Of a DNA stretch of 64,000 bases, positions 20,324 to 31,937 are shown in pieces. Below the pieces are notes generated by a model, which saw only the letters and a program-made list of their open reading frames with translations, ran no database searches and had not been told where the DNA came from. Made by a program: the position numbers and the translations under genes. Source of the DNA: Hygrocybe punicea (taxonomy: Eukaryota > Basidiomycota > Agaricomycetes > Agaricales > Hygrophoraceae); assembly GCA_963556145.1 (NCBI GenBank), contig OY744462.1, positions 4,836,001-4,900,000 on the forward strand, given 5' to 3'. Every line of letters begins with the position of its first letter. The first letter of the stretch is position 1.

Positions 20324-22588
20324 CTACTTCTCCACTACCGTGACTCTCCGTGCAGGATTCACCTCTCGCTGGTCCTCCGTATACACCCCATGTCCATCCA
20401 AGTACGAGTACCCAACGGGTCTGCACAGAACCGCTACCAAATTCCGCCTCCAGCTCCCATGGTTGAACGGATTCGGAGGCGGGGGGCCAGGGATGAGGGT
20501 TTTGTGCGCCTGATTACGTATCTGGACAAGTTGCAACCGTTTCATTATTAGCCCATCATACAAAAAGCGAAACATCCGCGCCTGCTCAATCGTAGTCACG
20601 TTCAATAGCAACAACTGTTTCCCATGTCAATAAGAGTCTCCGAATCGCAAGTCAGGAATGACCGCACCCGCATATGATAACTCAACAACACCGCAACAGG
20701 CCACACAACCGCGATTGATAACGAGAACGCAACCGCACTCCCTGGAGCCCGGCTCAGCGCATGTCGGAAACTGATGTGGTCGTTCCGGGTCAACAGATAC
20801 AGGTGCAACGCCGATGTACAAATCACCAGCAGCAGTGTGACCGTCTGTGAATCATCGCCCTCTCAACCCATGCCCACATAAATCCAAATGCAATTTAAAT
20901 CACGTACTGCAGAGGTAAGAAAAACAAAGAATGTCGTGTAATTCCGCCGTCCAATGCAGTTATTCACCCATTGGCAATGGTGGTCGCATCCATCCACGCA
21001 ATTATCGCACTGCAGCCAGTCAACACCACACAAAATCAATTTCATGGACCTGTCCACATACCATTTTGCAGTGACTGGACCGTGGCGGTCGGTAAATCTT
21101 ACATGTTGGGCAATACTTGACCCGCACTCTACCATCCTCTCCTCAGTATCATCCCAGCAGTGCGTAAAATTCAGCAACACTCACACATCTGCTCGCACCT
21201 TCAGATCTCGCGGCATGGGTACACGGACACCGCCATCCGAGGGAGAGGAAGCCGGGTATGGCGGATCAGGATCCAGATTACGCGGTAAAATTCCCGGATC
21301 TCGACTCGCCTAGATCCCCACACAAGTCAGATCAACAACAATTCAACCCAACTACCCGATTACTACTCACTGTCGCCAGCATACTCGAAATCGTGACAAA
21401 ACACATGTAAGCACCCACAATCGCAACCGCTGGACTTTCGTTCAACCACCACCATACACATGTGGTCCCGAACCACACCCCTGCTATGCCCAGCACCAGC
21501 ACCGACGACGCCACAAACGCCCACGGCGAATCTCCCCCAGTGAGAAACCGGCCACTGAAAAAGAATTTATTCCGTGACGGGTGCCGCTCGTAATTTCGCA
21601 CTAGTTGGCCTGTGAGGACATCCCTGACGGGAACAGCCGAAAGTGGCGGATCGTGGATAACGGGCGATGAGATGAAAGACGCCGGCTCAGGCGATGAGGG
21701 CCGCGATCCGGAACGTTGCAGCTTCAATGACTGCCCATAATTCGCCAGATTCATATACGCCTGCTCCTCATCCACGAGCTTTCCCATGCGCAGTGCGCTG
21801 TTGTTGTGCCCGGGGCTGGTTGACTTCCTCGACGAGTCGAAGCTGGGGCCGCGCTTGAACACCCATTCGAAGCTTTCACGCATACCCACACCCTGGCCTG
21901 AAGACACCGGCGAGCGGTCCCCCGCACTGCTCCTTCGAGGAATTGATTGCGACGCGTGCGCAGAGCGCGGACTCATTCCTGGACGACCACTGAGTGGAAG
22001 CAACGCCTCGCGACTGCGTTTGTTGCGCCTCGTACCGCTGCGCGTCTGGTCATCCGCCGACAGGTCCCTTCCGACACTCGCACCCCCGAGATGATCGTCG
22101 AAGCTGCTCGAGGGACGCTTTGTGAGGTGCGCAAGCGGGACGTCGCCGGGCTCAGGGGTTAGTATAGGGAAGGCACTGGATGTGGCAGAGATGTCAGAGG
22201 GGGGGCGGGAATATGGCTGTTGGCTTGGGCGAAATGGGCGGAAGAATGAGACCGAGGGCTGTATTCCGCCGGCATGAGTTGAGCTGGAGTGTAGCGGCAG
22301 GAGGGGGCTGGTGACTGCAGGTGGAGACAGGCCCGAGGCATCCCGTTCGATAAATTGTTGCAACTGCAGCGAGGGAGAGGATAACACAGATCCTGAAGGA
22401 GTGCGGGGGGAGTTCAGGGAGGTGCTCGTGGTAATGTTCACGTTCAGGGCGACTGGCTTATTCGATGTAGGAAGTACACGGGCTTTCGCTGCCGAAGTCG
22501 AGGTTGGAAGAGGCAGTTGTGATGTCCGTTTTGTATTTACAGCTGGCTGAGGGGAAGAAATTAAGGACAAGGAAGGTGGTGTGGACAT
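20324..22588 (-). CDS. ERF2: DHHC palmitoyltransferase, Erf2-like
   Basis: This is a protein S-acyltransferase of internal membranes. A long disordered Ser/Pro-rich N-terminus (about 330 residues) precedes two hydrophobic segments ([19 protein letters not shown] and [17 protein letters not shown]). The Cys-rich domain follows: [17 protein letters not shown], then [20 protein letters not shown] with the catalytic DHHC cysteine. Two more membrane segments and the TTxE motif (TTIEQ) come next, then the [10 protein letters not shown] region typical of Erf2. The family palmitoylates Ras-type GTPases together with Erf4. Several 50-75 bp introns are visible; one splits the Cys-rich domain just after SSHCK. 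The last intron (20581-20522), right after TTIEQ, needs a GC donor. It is a multiple of three with no stop, so an unspliced form would carry 20 extra residues. The gene is divergent from the DUF3835 gene. Confidence 0.88.
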
Positions 22589-22849
22589 GTCGCCAACCAG
22601 TTTCTGAGAAAGAAAAAAAAATTACAACTTTGCTGCAAGAAGGACCGTGTTTCCGGCTGCCCCTCGTTTATCCGGGCGAGGGGTATATGTACGTCTGCAG
22701 GACAGAGCGGTGATTGCAGAACCTACGAATTCAGACTCTGACCAGCTACAGCACTAGTACTGGCGGGCAACCGTGTGGGCTGTGAGTGAGGAGACAGCTT
22801 TGGAGTTGTTTGGCCCCATTTTCTAGTTCACTGGCAGTACTAGTATACT
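22589..22849. promoter_or_regulatory. Divergent promoter region ERF2 / DUF3835 gene
   Basis: This 261-bp interval between opposite start codons must hold both promoters. No TATA box is obvious. A TACTAGTA-like motif occurs twice (about 22754-22762 and 22838-22846). Confidence 0.5.
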
Positions 22850-24887
22850 ATGGAGGATTTTGTACCATCCGAGAAAGCACAAGACCTGACCACCAGCAGC
22901 GCCCAAGGTACTCCATTTCCTCTTTCCAGACAAAAGGAACCTTCGCCTGATACAACAATAGCTTTGCATGCTATCATCCACTCAATTTCACCCGAGATCT
23001 TGGGTTCTTCTCGAAATGGCGACACACTCACTCCACAGCAGATAAAGAAGCTCTCAGACAAGTTGGAAGAGTTGGTAGGTGAAGGCGAACCGGATGGGTT
23101 TACTCAAAACCGTCATGAGAAGGGTGAGGTAGGTCTGCCTTCATCACATCATATCGCCTCACAGCATGGGAACAGATCGTCAACGAGGATGGTCTCCCTA
23201 TTATCGAGATAACGGAGCAGTTGGTTAACGTCGACTCCTCTCTACCAAATAACCCCCCTGCATCCATTGATGAGCCAGATCTGGTTCCGTTAGCCTCACT
23301 CTCCGAGTCAGAACGCCACCGTCTACGTATTGAGCGAGACCGAATCCTGAATATATTGGAAGAGGAGGAAAGGAAGGAGCATTTAAGGGGTGAGGAATTG
23401 GATGAGGAGCATAGACGGGAGCTGTTGCAGAAACGCAAGGCTGCCGCCAAGATTGAAGTCGAGAAGTTGAAGGCCGCCAAGATGCTGCAGAAGAAGATGG
23501 GAAAAGCCCTCTTACGGAATATGGCTAATACCACGGAGGGGGAGCAAAACAAACCGATGCAGCATACAGAGAAAAAGGAGACTGCCAGGGTGAAGAAGAC
23601 TGTCACGTTTGCAGATGATGCACCAGCCAAACTCGACCAGTCGAATGCCGTAGCACCCAAACAGGGCACCACGAATAGGAATACTCCCCTAGCGAAGCCT
23701 CGGTTAGAGAAGTGTCCCATGAAGATGAACGTTGTCGAACGTTTTCCCGCAAAGGTCACCAAAACTCAAGAAAACAAAGTCGACCAAACGAATTCATCTG
23801 ATTCGTCCGTCCACACCGAGTCAGGCGAAGGCAACTCCATTCCAACCCCTTGTGAAGATAATGAGTCACCCACGGAGGAACAATATGAGCCAGACGTGGT
23901 TCCACGTCAGCATGAGATTGCTCTCGAATACTACGAGAAACGAAGAAAAATAGGGAAACATGTATCGAGAGTCTTGTTGCCGGAAGAAGGGGATCAGTGG
24001 GACCAGCCAGTGCGTATCACTCGATTGTAGGATATGGGCACCATGCTCATGCGCCCTTACAGGAAGTGCCGCTAGACGCTACCCTTTCGTCTCCACCTCC
24101 CAAACCAGCGATCTCGCATTTTAAAGCTAACCGTGTTGTTGCTGCTTACAACACATCTGCACCGTCCACGTCGCTAGGATCGTCAGTTCTACCCGCGGCC
24201 AGCTCACAAGCCCTGCAACGTGCCGTTCGAATTGGTAAACTCGAGGGCGATCAGCTTGTCAGTGTAGACGAGAGCGCCAGCGAAAATGAGGACGACTCCA
24301 TGAGGGAAATGCTTGAGCTGCTCAAAAGAAATCAGGTGCAAGATGTCGGACTGGAATCCAACAGTCGATCATTTGATAAATCGTCATCATCTGAGCCAGC
24401 GGAGGATCGGACTATCACTCAGCATCAACCCGCTGCTAATTCCAACTCAAAATTTAAGCCCGTACGATCCTCGCCCTCATCGAGAACCACAACCGTATCA
24501 CACGTTGAGAGGTCTTCTCCGAAATTCCCAAGCAGCCCCGGCGTGGTGGAGCGTCACATGTTTCTTCAATCGGAAAATATATCGTCATCACCTACGGAAA
24601 GGGTCTCGCAATCAAGGAGGACAGACCCTGTCCCTGAATCAAAGCCCACACAATTTCCGGCCATCGACTCCTCTTCCCGTCCTCCTGTTAAACCAACCAC
24701 ACACCCGGCTGTCATTGCTGCGCATCCTTTCCCGGACGCCAGTACGACAAGTCGACCTAACCGTCCACCTCCAGTAATGTCATCCATCGTGAAAGAGTCG
24801 AGCAGAAATTCAGACAAAAACACGTCGCAAGGATTGAATTCCAGCTCACAACGGCGAGTATCTAGGTTCATGGCACAAAGGAGTTAG
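22850..24887 (+). CDS. Bud27/URI-like protein with DUF3835-type C-terminus
   Basis: Three exons are joined at about 23122/23169 (…NRHEK|AWEQIVNEDGLPIIEI) and 24009/24061 (…QWDQP|EVPLDATL). The middle is a long charged coiled coil (ERHRLRIERDRILNILEEEE through KLKAAKMLQKKMGKA). It is followed by KKTVTFADD, which fits the K-x-V-x-F protein-phosphatase-1 docking pattern. The C-terminal half contains KPAISHFKANR and ends with RRVSRFMAQRS, matching the DUF3835 segment at the C-terminus of the fungal unconventional prefoldin Bud27/URI. Bud27 links prefoldin, RNA-polymerase assembly and translation control. The N-terminal prefoldin domain is not seen, and only 261 bp separate this start from the divergent neighbour, so a full-length Bud27 cannot be built. 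Either this lineage has a shortened protein or it is a paralogue. Confidence 0.65.
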
Positions 24888-25022
24888 AAATGGTTTGGCC
24901 TGTATACATCTTCCACTCTTGACCCGCACACTGTAGTAAGCGTCGACCTGCCTGAGTGGAAAGGGGGGAATAACACTAATAGAAGCTGATCCTTGTAATT
25001 TGTTTGCATTTCGTGCATAAAA

Positions 25023-26977
25023 TCACTGCCCGTACTTCCATACCCTAATCCCACCGCGCCTTTGATCTTCACCGCCCCATTCTCGTCGCGTCTTCCACAC
25101 TTCACTATATCCTTTGTCTTCCAACAATGACCGCACACCATCCTGCTCTAACAAGGAACCAAATAACACTAGGTACCTTGGCCATCGGTGTTCCCATCCA
25201 TTCACCCTTCCGTTTACGGCTCCCGGTATCGAGGTGGGGAAGGGGGAAGGGGGAAACCACAGATCCACCTCTGCGGGAAAGTACTGCTCGATATACGCGC
25301 TAGGCGATTCATAAAAGATGCTCGTCTGATCCTGATGGGTGGACAAGTTTTGGACACTGTGAAAGAATTTGATCGATGAAGTTGTTGACATAGGGCAAAC
25401 AACTGACTTCAATGGCGGCTCACAACCCAACGCCCATACCCTGCCATCCACCGCCAACTCCATCTTGTGCAGATATGCCTGCCATGGCGTCGAATGGCAT
25501 GGCATCAAGAACCCAATGGAACCGTGAAGCTCCTCGGCGGGAAGTTGACGCAGATACGACATGACACTGATGGGTGCGCTGCGGTAGAAAAAGACGGCAT
25601 AAATTGAGGCAGGAAAAGAGAGTAGGAGCAGTCCGAGGTGGGCAGTGCGGATTCGGAGTCCTCCCCTGTGTTTAGTTGCTTTGATTGCCCTCTTGGACTT
25701 GTTTGGATTAGATTCCACTGTACCCCTGGGATCGTAATGCGAATCCACGAGCGATTTGGCCGCCAATACATGCAAAAGAGGGAGCAGTGGGTGTAGGAAG
25801 CGCCACTCCTTATGCCCGGTCAGGGAATACACACCAATAGTCCACACTATGCATTGAAGCATAAGGCGTAAACTCGCATCCCTCTGCCGCAATACAATCC
25901 ACGCTCCGTGCGCCACAAATGGAAACGCAGCAGTGCATAAAACTGGAAGCGCTTGTGTCAGGTAGTAGTGCCATGGATTTGTGCCGTAGAAGAGCGACAC
26001 GGGCGAGAGATTTGTGAGGAGAAAGTTGAGCGGTGTGAACGTTGGCCTATGGTAATACAAAGAGTCGAGTGTAAAAAGTGTGAAGAGAGAGAGGAGGCTG
26101 AGGAGGAACAGAGGGATGCTCAGATACTGGTCAGAGCAAGAGTGAAAGAGAGGCACCCTATGATGACGAGATCGACGAAGATCATAACGAATACGCGTTT
26201 TTGTGATCGGAGGCGCAAGAATAGCCTCAAGTACATGTATACCCAAATTACAGCATTGGTCGGTCTGATGGCGCATGCCAAAGCAGAAAAAATAAATCCT
26301 TTCCTTATTCTTGACCTGGAAGTCAGTTAGCTGTGTGATGGCATTCAACCTCAAATAGGAACGTGCCGAAGGGACAAGGCACTAGTACTTGTGTCCCAGG
26401 GGTAGTGGGCAAACGCAATAGTGGTAAGGGAAGTTTCCAGCGAGTTGGAGAGTGATCTCGAGAGCGAAAGGGCGTGAAAGAATGACGTGAGGGATATGAA
26501 AAACTGCCAAAAATCTGTAAGAGTAACTGTAGCCACAAAGAACCGAACAAAGACTCACCACGGTGGACACATATCGTTCGCCTAGTACTTTTCTCGTCAA
26601 CTCACAGACCCACACGTCGGTAGCGGCAGCGAAGGCGCCATGCATGACCCTTGGACTCACAATCTATTGAGCATTCCAATATAAGCACCTTTCGTAGATT
26701 TGTAGATGAACTACTTACCCACCAAAAGCAAGCCACCGCCCACTCCATCAATTCCGAGCACCTTCAACAGCCAATATACTGGAACATTTAACGCAGGATA
26801 TAAAATACTGCGGACAGGACGCTCAGCGAGCCACTCCCAAGTGAGGCACCCATAGCCGAAGACGAGGTGGTGCGCGGGTTCGAGAGATTGAAAGTATTCG
26901 TCTGGCTGGAAGAATGTGCGCGTAAATACGGCGATGAGGATTCGGACGGTGATCGCGAGCAAGCTTGAGGACTTCAT
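25023..26977 (-). CDS. GPI10: GPI mannosyltransferase 3 (Gpi10/PIG-B)
   Basis: This is an ER membrane glycosyltransferase of family GT22 that adds the third, alpha-1,2-linked mannose to the GPI anchor precursor from dolichol-phosphate-mannose. The N-terminal luminal motif FFQPDEYFQSLEPAH holds the family's acidic pair. Landmarks further on are RSILYPALNVPVY, HGAFAAATDVWV, the hydrophobic multi-pass core, NPWHYYLTQALP, GHKEWRFLHPLLPLLHV and the C-terminal SIGFLMPCHSTPWQ. About six introns of 45-60 bp interrupt the N-terminal third, and the last 1 kb is one exon. The start is the ATG at 26977 (MKSSSLLAITVR); no closer in-frame ATG lies upstream. It is divergent from the mS38 gene with 87 bp between start codons. 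Confidence 0.88.
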
Positions 26978-27064
26978 GGCCAAATTGTGAGCTTGTCACT
27001 GTGACGGATAGCGCCGAATTGCCTTTTATTGGCTTTGCTCAACCGTTTGTACGACTCGACCCGC
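26978..27064. promoter_or_regulatory. 87-bp divergent promoter GPI10 / mS38
   Basis: Only 87 bp separate the two start codons, so the promoters and 5' leaders must overlap. No TATA element is visible. Confidence 0.6.
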
Positions 27065-28062
27065 ATGTTTTTGTTTCCTCGCCGTCTCCAGCCAGCTCCG
27101 GCAAGCTGTCGAGCCTACTCATCCTTTTTCTCGTCCAAAGCAGGGGGAGGGCGTTACTTCAACTCGGCTAAGCCGCCCAAGCCAGTAACACCCGGGACGA
27201 ACAACGACAAAACGGATACCGCGCCTTCATCTGTGGGTTCGGGGGATGGAATGTCTAGCCCTGCTACTGGCAATGGAAACGGTGGCGATCATCGGATGGT
27301 GAAGATTTCAGACCAGACGTCCGCAACACATAGTCGGGCAACAACCTCGTCTACAAGTAATCATACAGCGTCCTCCCACGAGTCTTTATCCCCTTCATCT
27401 TACTCGCCGACATCTACGCCAATACCGCTCAATGTACACCAAAAACATGCCGCCTTCCTTCATCACCCCGCTGTCGACTCCAAAGACTTCAAGCTTCACC
27501 AGTTCTTCTCTCTGCACCGCCCACTACTTCTTCTCTCTCGTCCGACATCTATCCTCTTTGAAAGCCCTCCTCCATCCTCGTCAGAAAATCCACTTTCGTC
27601 TCCAGATCGTGACGCAACTCCGAGGGCTCCACCTGCAAATGTGACCCTTGACAACCCTCCAGAAGCTTCTCCCGAGGCTGACGCTGATGCTGCACGTCAA
27701 CTGGCTCGTGCTCTTGTGATGAGCCGTGTGGGTGGGAGATTTGCGTGGGAGACCACGCTGCGACATTTGGGGCTTGATGTGAATCTTGAAGAAGGACGCG
27801 TGGGCTTGAAGGAGCAGTGTGAACAGGAGTGGGAGGATATCATGATGGATAGCACGAAGAGGAAGAGAAGGAGTAAGATGAAGAAGCACAAGTCAGTCTA
27901 CCATCATGCTCGTCAAATTCGTCTTGAATCTGACAACCTTTTTTTTTGCCAGACTGAAGAAACGGCGCAAGGTGCGTTGATTATCGTCACATCTGAGTGC
28001 ATATTTTGCACTAACCATTTCACTAGGCTACGCGAGCTCAGCGCCTCAAGATTGGAAGATAA
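27065..28062 (+). CDS. COX24: Mitochondrial small ribosomal subunit protein mS38 (COX24/AURKAIP1 family)
   Basis: The N-terminus MFLFPRRLQPAPASCRAYSS is Arg-rich and amphipathic, as expected for mitochondrial import. A long Ser/Pro/Thr-rich linker follows, then LSRPTSILFE and MSRVGGRFAWETTLRHLGL. The protein ends in the very basic signature MDSTKRKRRSKMKKHK, LKKRRKATRAQRLKIGR. That C-terminal module is diagnostic of mS38, which is needed for mitochondrial translation, notably of COX1. It is recovered only after removing two introns (27892-27952 and 27972-28026); the middle exon between them is just 19 bp. The start was chosen at 27065 because an upstream in-frame extension begins at a non-ATG codon. 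Confidence 0.88.
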
Positions 28063-28495
28063 TGCAAGGGGTTTGCATGGGAACCGCTATAGGATACTCG
28101 TACATACAACCCAACCTGCTTGGATCATTATTTAGCTAACGAATTCAACAACGTAGGGCATATTCATTGGTAGACCGTCCCACAACAATTATTGCACTGC
28201 ATAAAGGACGATCGTCAGAATGGTGCACCGTAAGATTTTCAGCATGATATATTTTGAGCATTCCAGAGAGGATCCCGATTAGCATCGAACAAACGATAAG
28301 AAGCCTTCCAAATGCCAATAATGTAGTAAACAAAGGAGCAAGCAATACGTGAATCGCCCAGATACTGTATGTGAGACATATGAATAAAACGCTGTAGTCG
28401 AAATATCGGCAGCATACGAGCAGCAAAAAAGAGGGAGAAAGTAAGAAAGCAACAGATTCTAATATCACGACAGAGAATATAAACCTGAGGGGTGA
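28063..28495. other. Convergent intergenic region
   Basis: This is the 433-bp 3' interval between mS38 (+) and the unknown gene (-). Only short AT-rich chance frames are present; nothing is recognised. Confidence 0.5.
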
Positions 28496-30387
28496 CTACG
28501 TCACCTCCAACACAGATATTTCCAGCACTCGGAATTGCTCCGCGTCCTTTGTGTTCTCCGACCAACCTACAATCTCCCTCCAGTTCTGTGAATTGGCCTC
28601 CTTTTCGCCCGCCCCAGCAAACACCCCCACATCGTCATCAGAGAGGCCACGGAAGATGAGGAAAAGTCGTGTGAAGACACAGCTATCAGCGGTTACGGAT
28701 ATATCAATAGCGGCAGCTATTTTCCCGGGTGAGAGGAACCGGTATGCGATATTCTTGTGGGCGCAAAAGGCAGACATGTTATTGCTGTCCAAAATCCAAA
28801 CGGGAATTGATTAGCAAGTTCTGAAACAACGGAAGAGGTAAAACGACCCAGACTTGATGAAGTTTGTACGTGCATAGAGCGACATTCCCAGTTGATCGAG
28901 AACGTTCATAAGATGCGGTATGAAATCTCGGAATGACATCGCGAAGCCGTTTCGTGGGGCAACGTAATCGTTTGGATCAACCATGGCAGGATCCGGTCTG
29001 CAAAAGCGTCATGGAGAGGACACGACCAATGAGAGTAAAACACACACATTGCTTCGTAATACAGAGCCGTAGTCACCATCTCGCTCTCGAAATGTTCCAG
29101 TGCGCCTCCAGGATGAACCCGGAGGAAGTATTTGACTTTATTCTCTGCGACATGCTCTGCAGGAGGCCATGTGATCCCAAGCGTCCACAAGCTGGAAGGG
29201 GACAAGATGACATCACAATACTGTACTGTCGGCGCTAATATGCTCAAATGGCATTTGGCTGTCGTGGGCTTGGCAGCGACAGCCAGCTTAGTCATGACCC
29301 GAGAGTCGACCAGGAAATCCGATGAATACTCCTGATTAACCAAGCGCGTTCCGCTGAATTCCATCTTGTGTTTGTCACCGTCATGTACAATGTCCAGTTT
29401 TCCCCAGAATTTGCCGTCAACCATGGTCCCGTCCTCCATGCGAGCCATATCGAGTTCGTCAGAGGAAACGGTAGTATCGAGGGCTACGTGTTGACCGGGT
29501 ACAAGTTCCAGATTAAATGTCGCAGGCATCTCTAACACTGGCGGCGGACTAAAAGAAAATAGATAATCATAATTCTGGTCAATTATACTGGAAAAACTTA
29601 CGGGGGAGCACTGAAAATGGAGGAAAGAGTGGGGGACAGAAGAAATATAGGCTATTTCACAATGGAGGATAGGTGCCACACTCACGGAGGTTCATCAGGC
29701 GGAGGTGGGGCATCGCTCACTATTTCGACACGAAGGCCCTGCACACCCATGATAGCAATTTGATATGAATCCTCTCCGGTGAGCTAGGTGGATGGATGGA
29801 TGGATGGATTAGACAGCGATATCTTGTCTTGATCTGGTGCTCACATAGATATAAGGACCGGCCACCAAACGCTGCGTAAGGAGGTGAATAATTATGCAGA
29901 TATCTGCAAAACTAGACAATATCTCACGGCAGCATGGATAGATGCAAACTCAACCGGTACGCGTAAACCAAACATGGCATCGGGTGGTGGCTTCGTCCAA
30001 TCTTTAGCTACAGACTCGAGTTCCTGCAAGGCGATTAGCTGTGTCCCCCTGTGTTGTGCGATGCCGAACTTACAGTGAAGCTGTTGGGAAGCTGAGCACT
30101 CATCAGCTTGGGCACAGTCCGGACGGGATGGCATATGATCGGATGGGATACTGACCATGCGAATTGTCTCCATATCGCCATAGGCGAGTGTCAGCAATCG
30201 TTGCCGAGAGAGGGCCATATGAGCACTTCTGTCGGAATCTTTGCCCTTTGGCTTAAACTTGCCCCAGAAAGATTGGGAGGGCAAGCTGCCGTTTGTAGAT
30301 CTGCGGGTAAGTGAAGGCAGGTTGAAGATGAGATAGCAGTCAGAAGAAATGTGATACGGATAGCTCGTACGCGGGGGAGAGAAGCAT
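28496..30387 (-). CDS. Conserved-looking protein of unknown function
   Basis: About seven exons can be chained in frame, giving roughly 410-420 residues. The start is at 30387 (MLLSP|ASTNGSLPSQSFWGKF, split by an intron ending near 30301). The exons then run through LSRQRLLTLAYGDMETIRM, LPNSFT (an 18-bp exon), ELESVAKDWTKPPPDAMFGL, RLVAGPYIY (27 bp), LTGEDSYQIAIMGVQGLRV, a Pro-rich hinge (DAPPPPDEP), a beta-rich domain (MPATFNLELVPGQHVALD...) and a C-terminal part (NGFAMSFRDFIPHL, INNNMSAFCAHKNIAYRF). No signal peptide or membrane segment is seen. Tight splicing into small in-frame exons implies a real, constrained gene. Its N-terminal 100 residues could be a ubiquitin-like fold, but I cannot assign a family. 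Confidence 0.65.
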
Positions 30388-30686
30388 AGTCCAAGGCGAT
30401 GCTGGAACTAATAGCTGTGGAACTGAGAGCCAAGGCAAAATTGTCCCAGTCGACGGGTGAGTGTCTGGGCACGCGACAAGAACACGAGGCCGCTGAGCGT
30501 GTCAATCGCAGGCCAATCACTGTGCATGCTCAGTGATGGCTGCAGCGATAGCGATCAGTCGTTCGTAGCCAGGAACCGGTTGTCGACATCGTCCGTCAAG
30601 TCGTCCAGCAACGGAGGTCTGTCTGTAATACTGTCGCATGCCCAACCAGCGTGACCCGCGCGGCGTGCTGCTGTAACCTGACCATC
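30388..30686. promoter_or_regulatory. Divergent promoter region
   Basis: This 299-bp interval lies between the starts of the unknown gene (-) and the AIM34-like gene (+). It is GC-balanced, with no obvious TATA box. Confidence 0.4.
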
Positions 30687-31662
30687 ATGTTTGGCCATCG
30701 AGCTCTTCGCTGTCCGTTTCTTCGACGACCTCAAGTCGCTTATACACATCGCAGGACTTTTGTCTCTTCCGTTCTCCTAACAAAGTCATGGGAAGTCGAG
30801 TCAGTTGCACAGCTCAGGAAGGAGGCCAAGAATCGAGGCTTGCCTACGTATGTCTGCTTTTTTTATTTTATTTTATTGGTCAGACAAAGTTCCGTACTCC
30901 CTCTTCCAGGAAAGGGACCAAATCAGCGTTGGTAACGCGAATAAAGGACCACGAGCAGCGGCAGGTCATGACAACTCCCGCACCAGGCAGAAGGGCATCA
31001 ACAGTCAGCATATCACCGGGCATTCCCCCACCATCGCAGCCAACAAATACGCTTCCGAAGGATTTCATGGAAATCTATCTTCCCAACATCTCGCTACCTG
31101 ATCTGGAACCTGCAGTTCAAATTGTTCGTGGTCATCACTAGATTTTTGATATGTTTAATCTGCTTCTGCATACTCTCTCTCTCTTTCAGTATTCCTTATC
31201 TAGTCCTAACGTCTACTTTAGCCCTTTCTGCCAGACTTCTGGAATTCCAAGCCCGTCAGCAAGCCGGCGCCGGTTGATCCACCTCTTCCAAAACTTGTCA
31301 TCATCGCAGGAGCCGACACACATCACGGAGGTGGTCCTTCGCATAATCTTCACGACGAACATCGCGAATTTGCCCACCTGACTGATTCCCATCTTGTCCC
31401 CACTCCCACCACCACCATAATTACACCAGGTGGATTGTTGCAAGACATAGCTCAGGATATCGGGATAAATTTATCCCTAAACGCGAAAGATGCGAAGCAA
31501 GCGAGAGAGACGCATATGGCAAGGTCAAGAAAGCTGGACAAGGATGAAATGAGAGGTCTCTGGGTTCTATTGGGTTTATTTGCAGGGTCTTGGATTGTTG
31601 GAGGCGTTGTCAATAACAAGCGACCCACAGAAGGAGACGAGCGACGAGAAAGAGATCGCTGA
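30687..31662 (+). CDS. Mitochondrial SAP-domain protein, AIM34-like
   Basis: Three exons. The N-terminus (MFGHRALRCPFLRRPQVAYT) looks like a mitochondrial presequence. It is followed by a SAP motif (SWEVESVAQLRKEAKNRGLP|TKGTKSALVTRIKDHE) that becomes continuous only when the 68-bp intron ending CTTCCAG is removed. The C-terminal exon has a conserved core (FLPDFWNS...PKLVIIAGADTHHGGGPSH) and one membrane segment near the end (GLWVLLGLFAGSWIVGGVV). This layout matches the fungal AIM34 family (altered inheritance of mitochondria), whose molecular role is unknown. The start at 30687 is the first ATG in frame; upstream the frame opens with GTG. Confidence 0.75.
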
Positions 31663-31937
31663 AAGGACGGCGGGTTCCTATAATGGCCTCCCGTGTGGTT
31701 TCATCTTTCGACTTGAATTTCATCGCGACAAACATCACGTCGTATGCTCTCACTCCACTTTAGTTGTCGGTGTCCCGTGAGGTGAATCCTGGTCGGAATT
31801 CCATCGAGGGCTTTTGCGATCATCCGCTTGAACGTTTGAACGTTCGACAATCTGGTACACTAAATTTTGAACAATTCCAGACGCGTGTAAGTAGGTTATA
31901 TTGATAGTTTCACTGGCAAATTATTATGTAATAAAAA

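Noticed and set aside
26977..27065. Longer N-termini for GPI10 and mS38 beginning at 26983 and 27029
   Set aside because: Those positions are TTG codons; the first ATGs are at 26977 and 27065 and give good N-termini.
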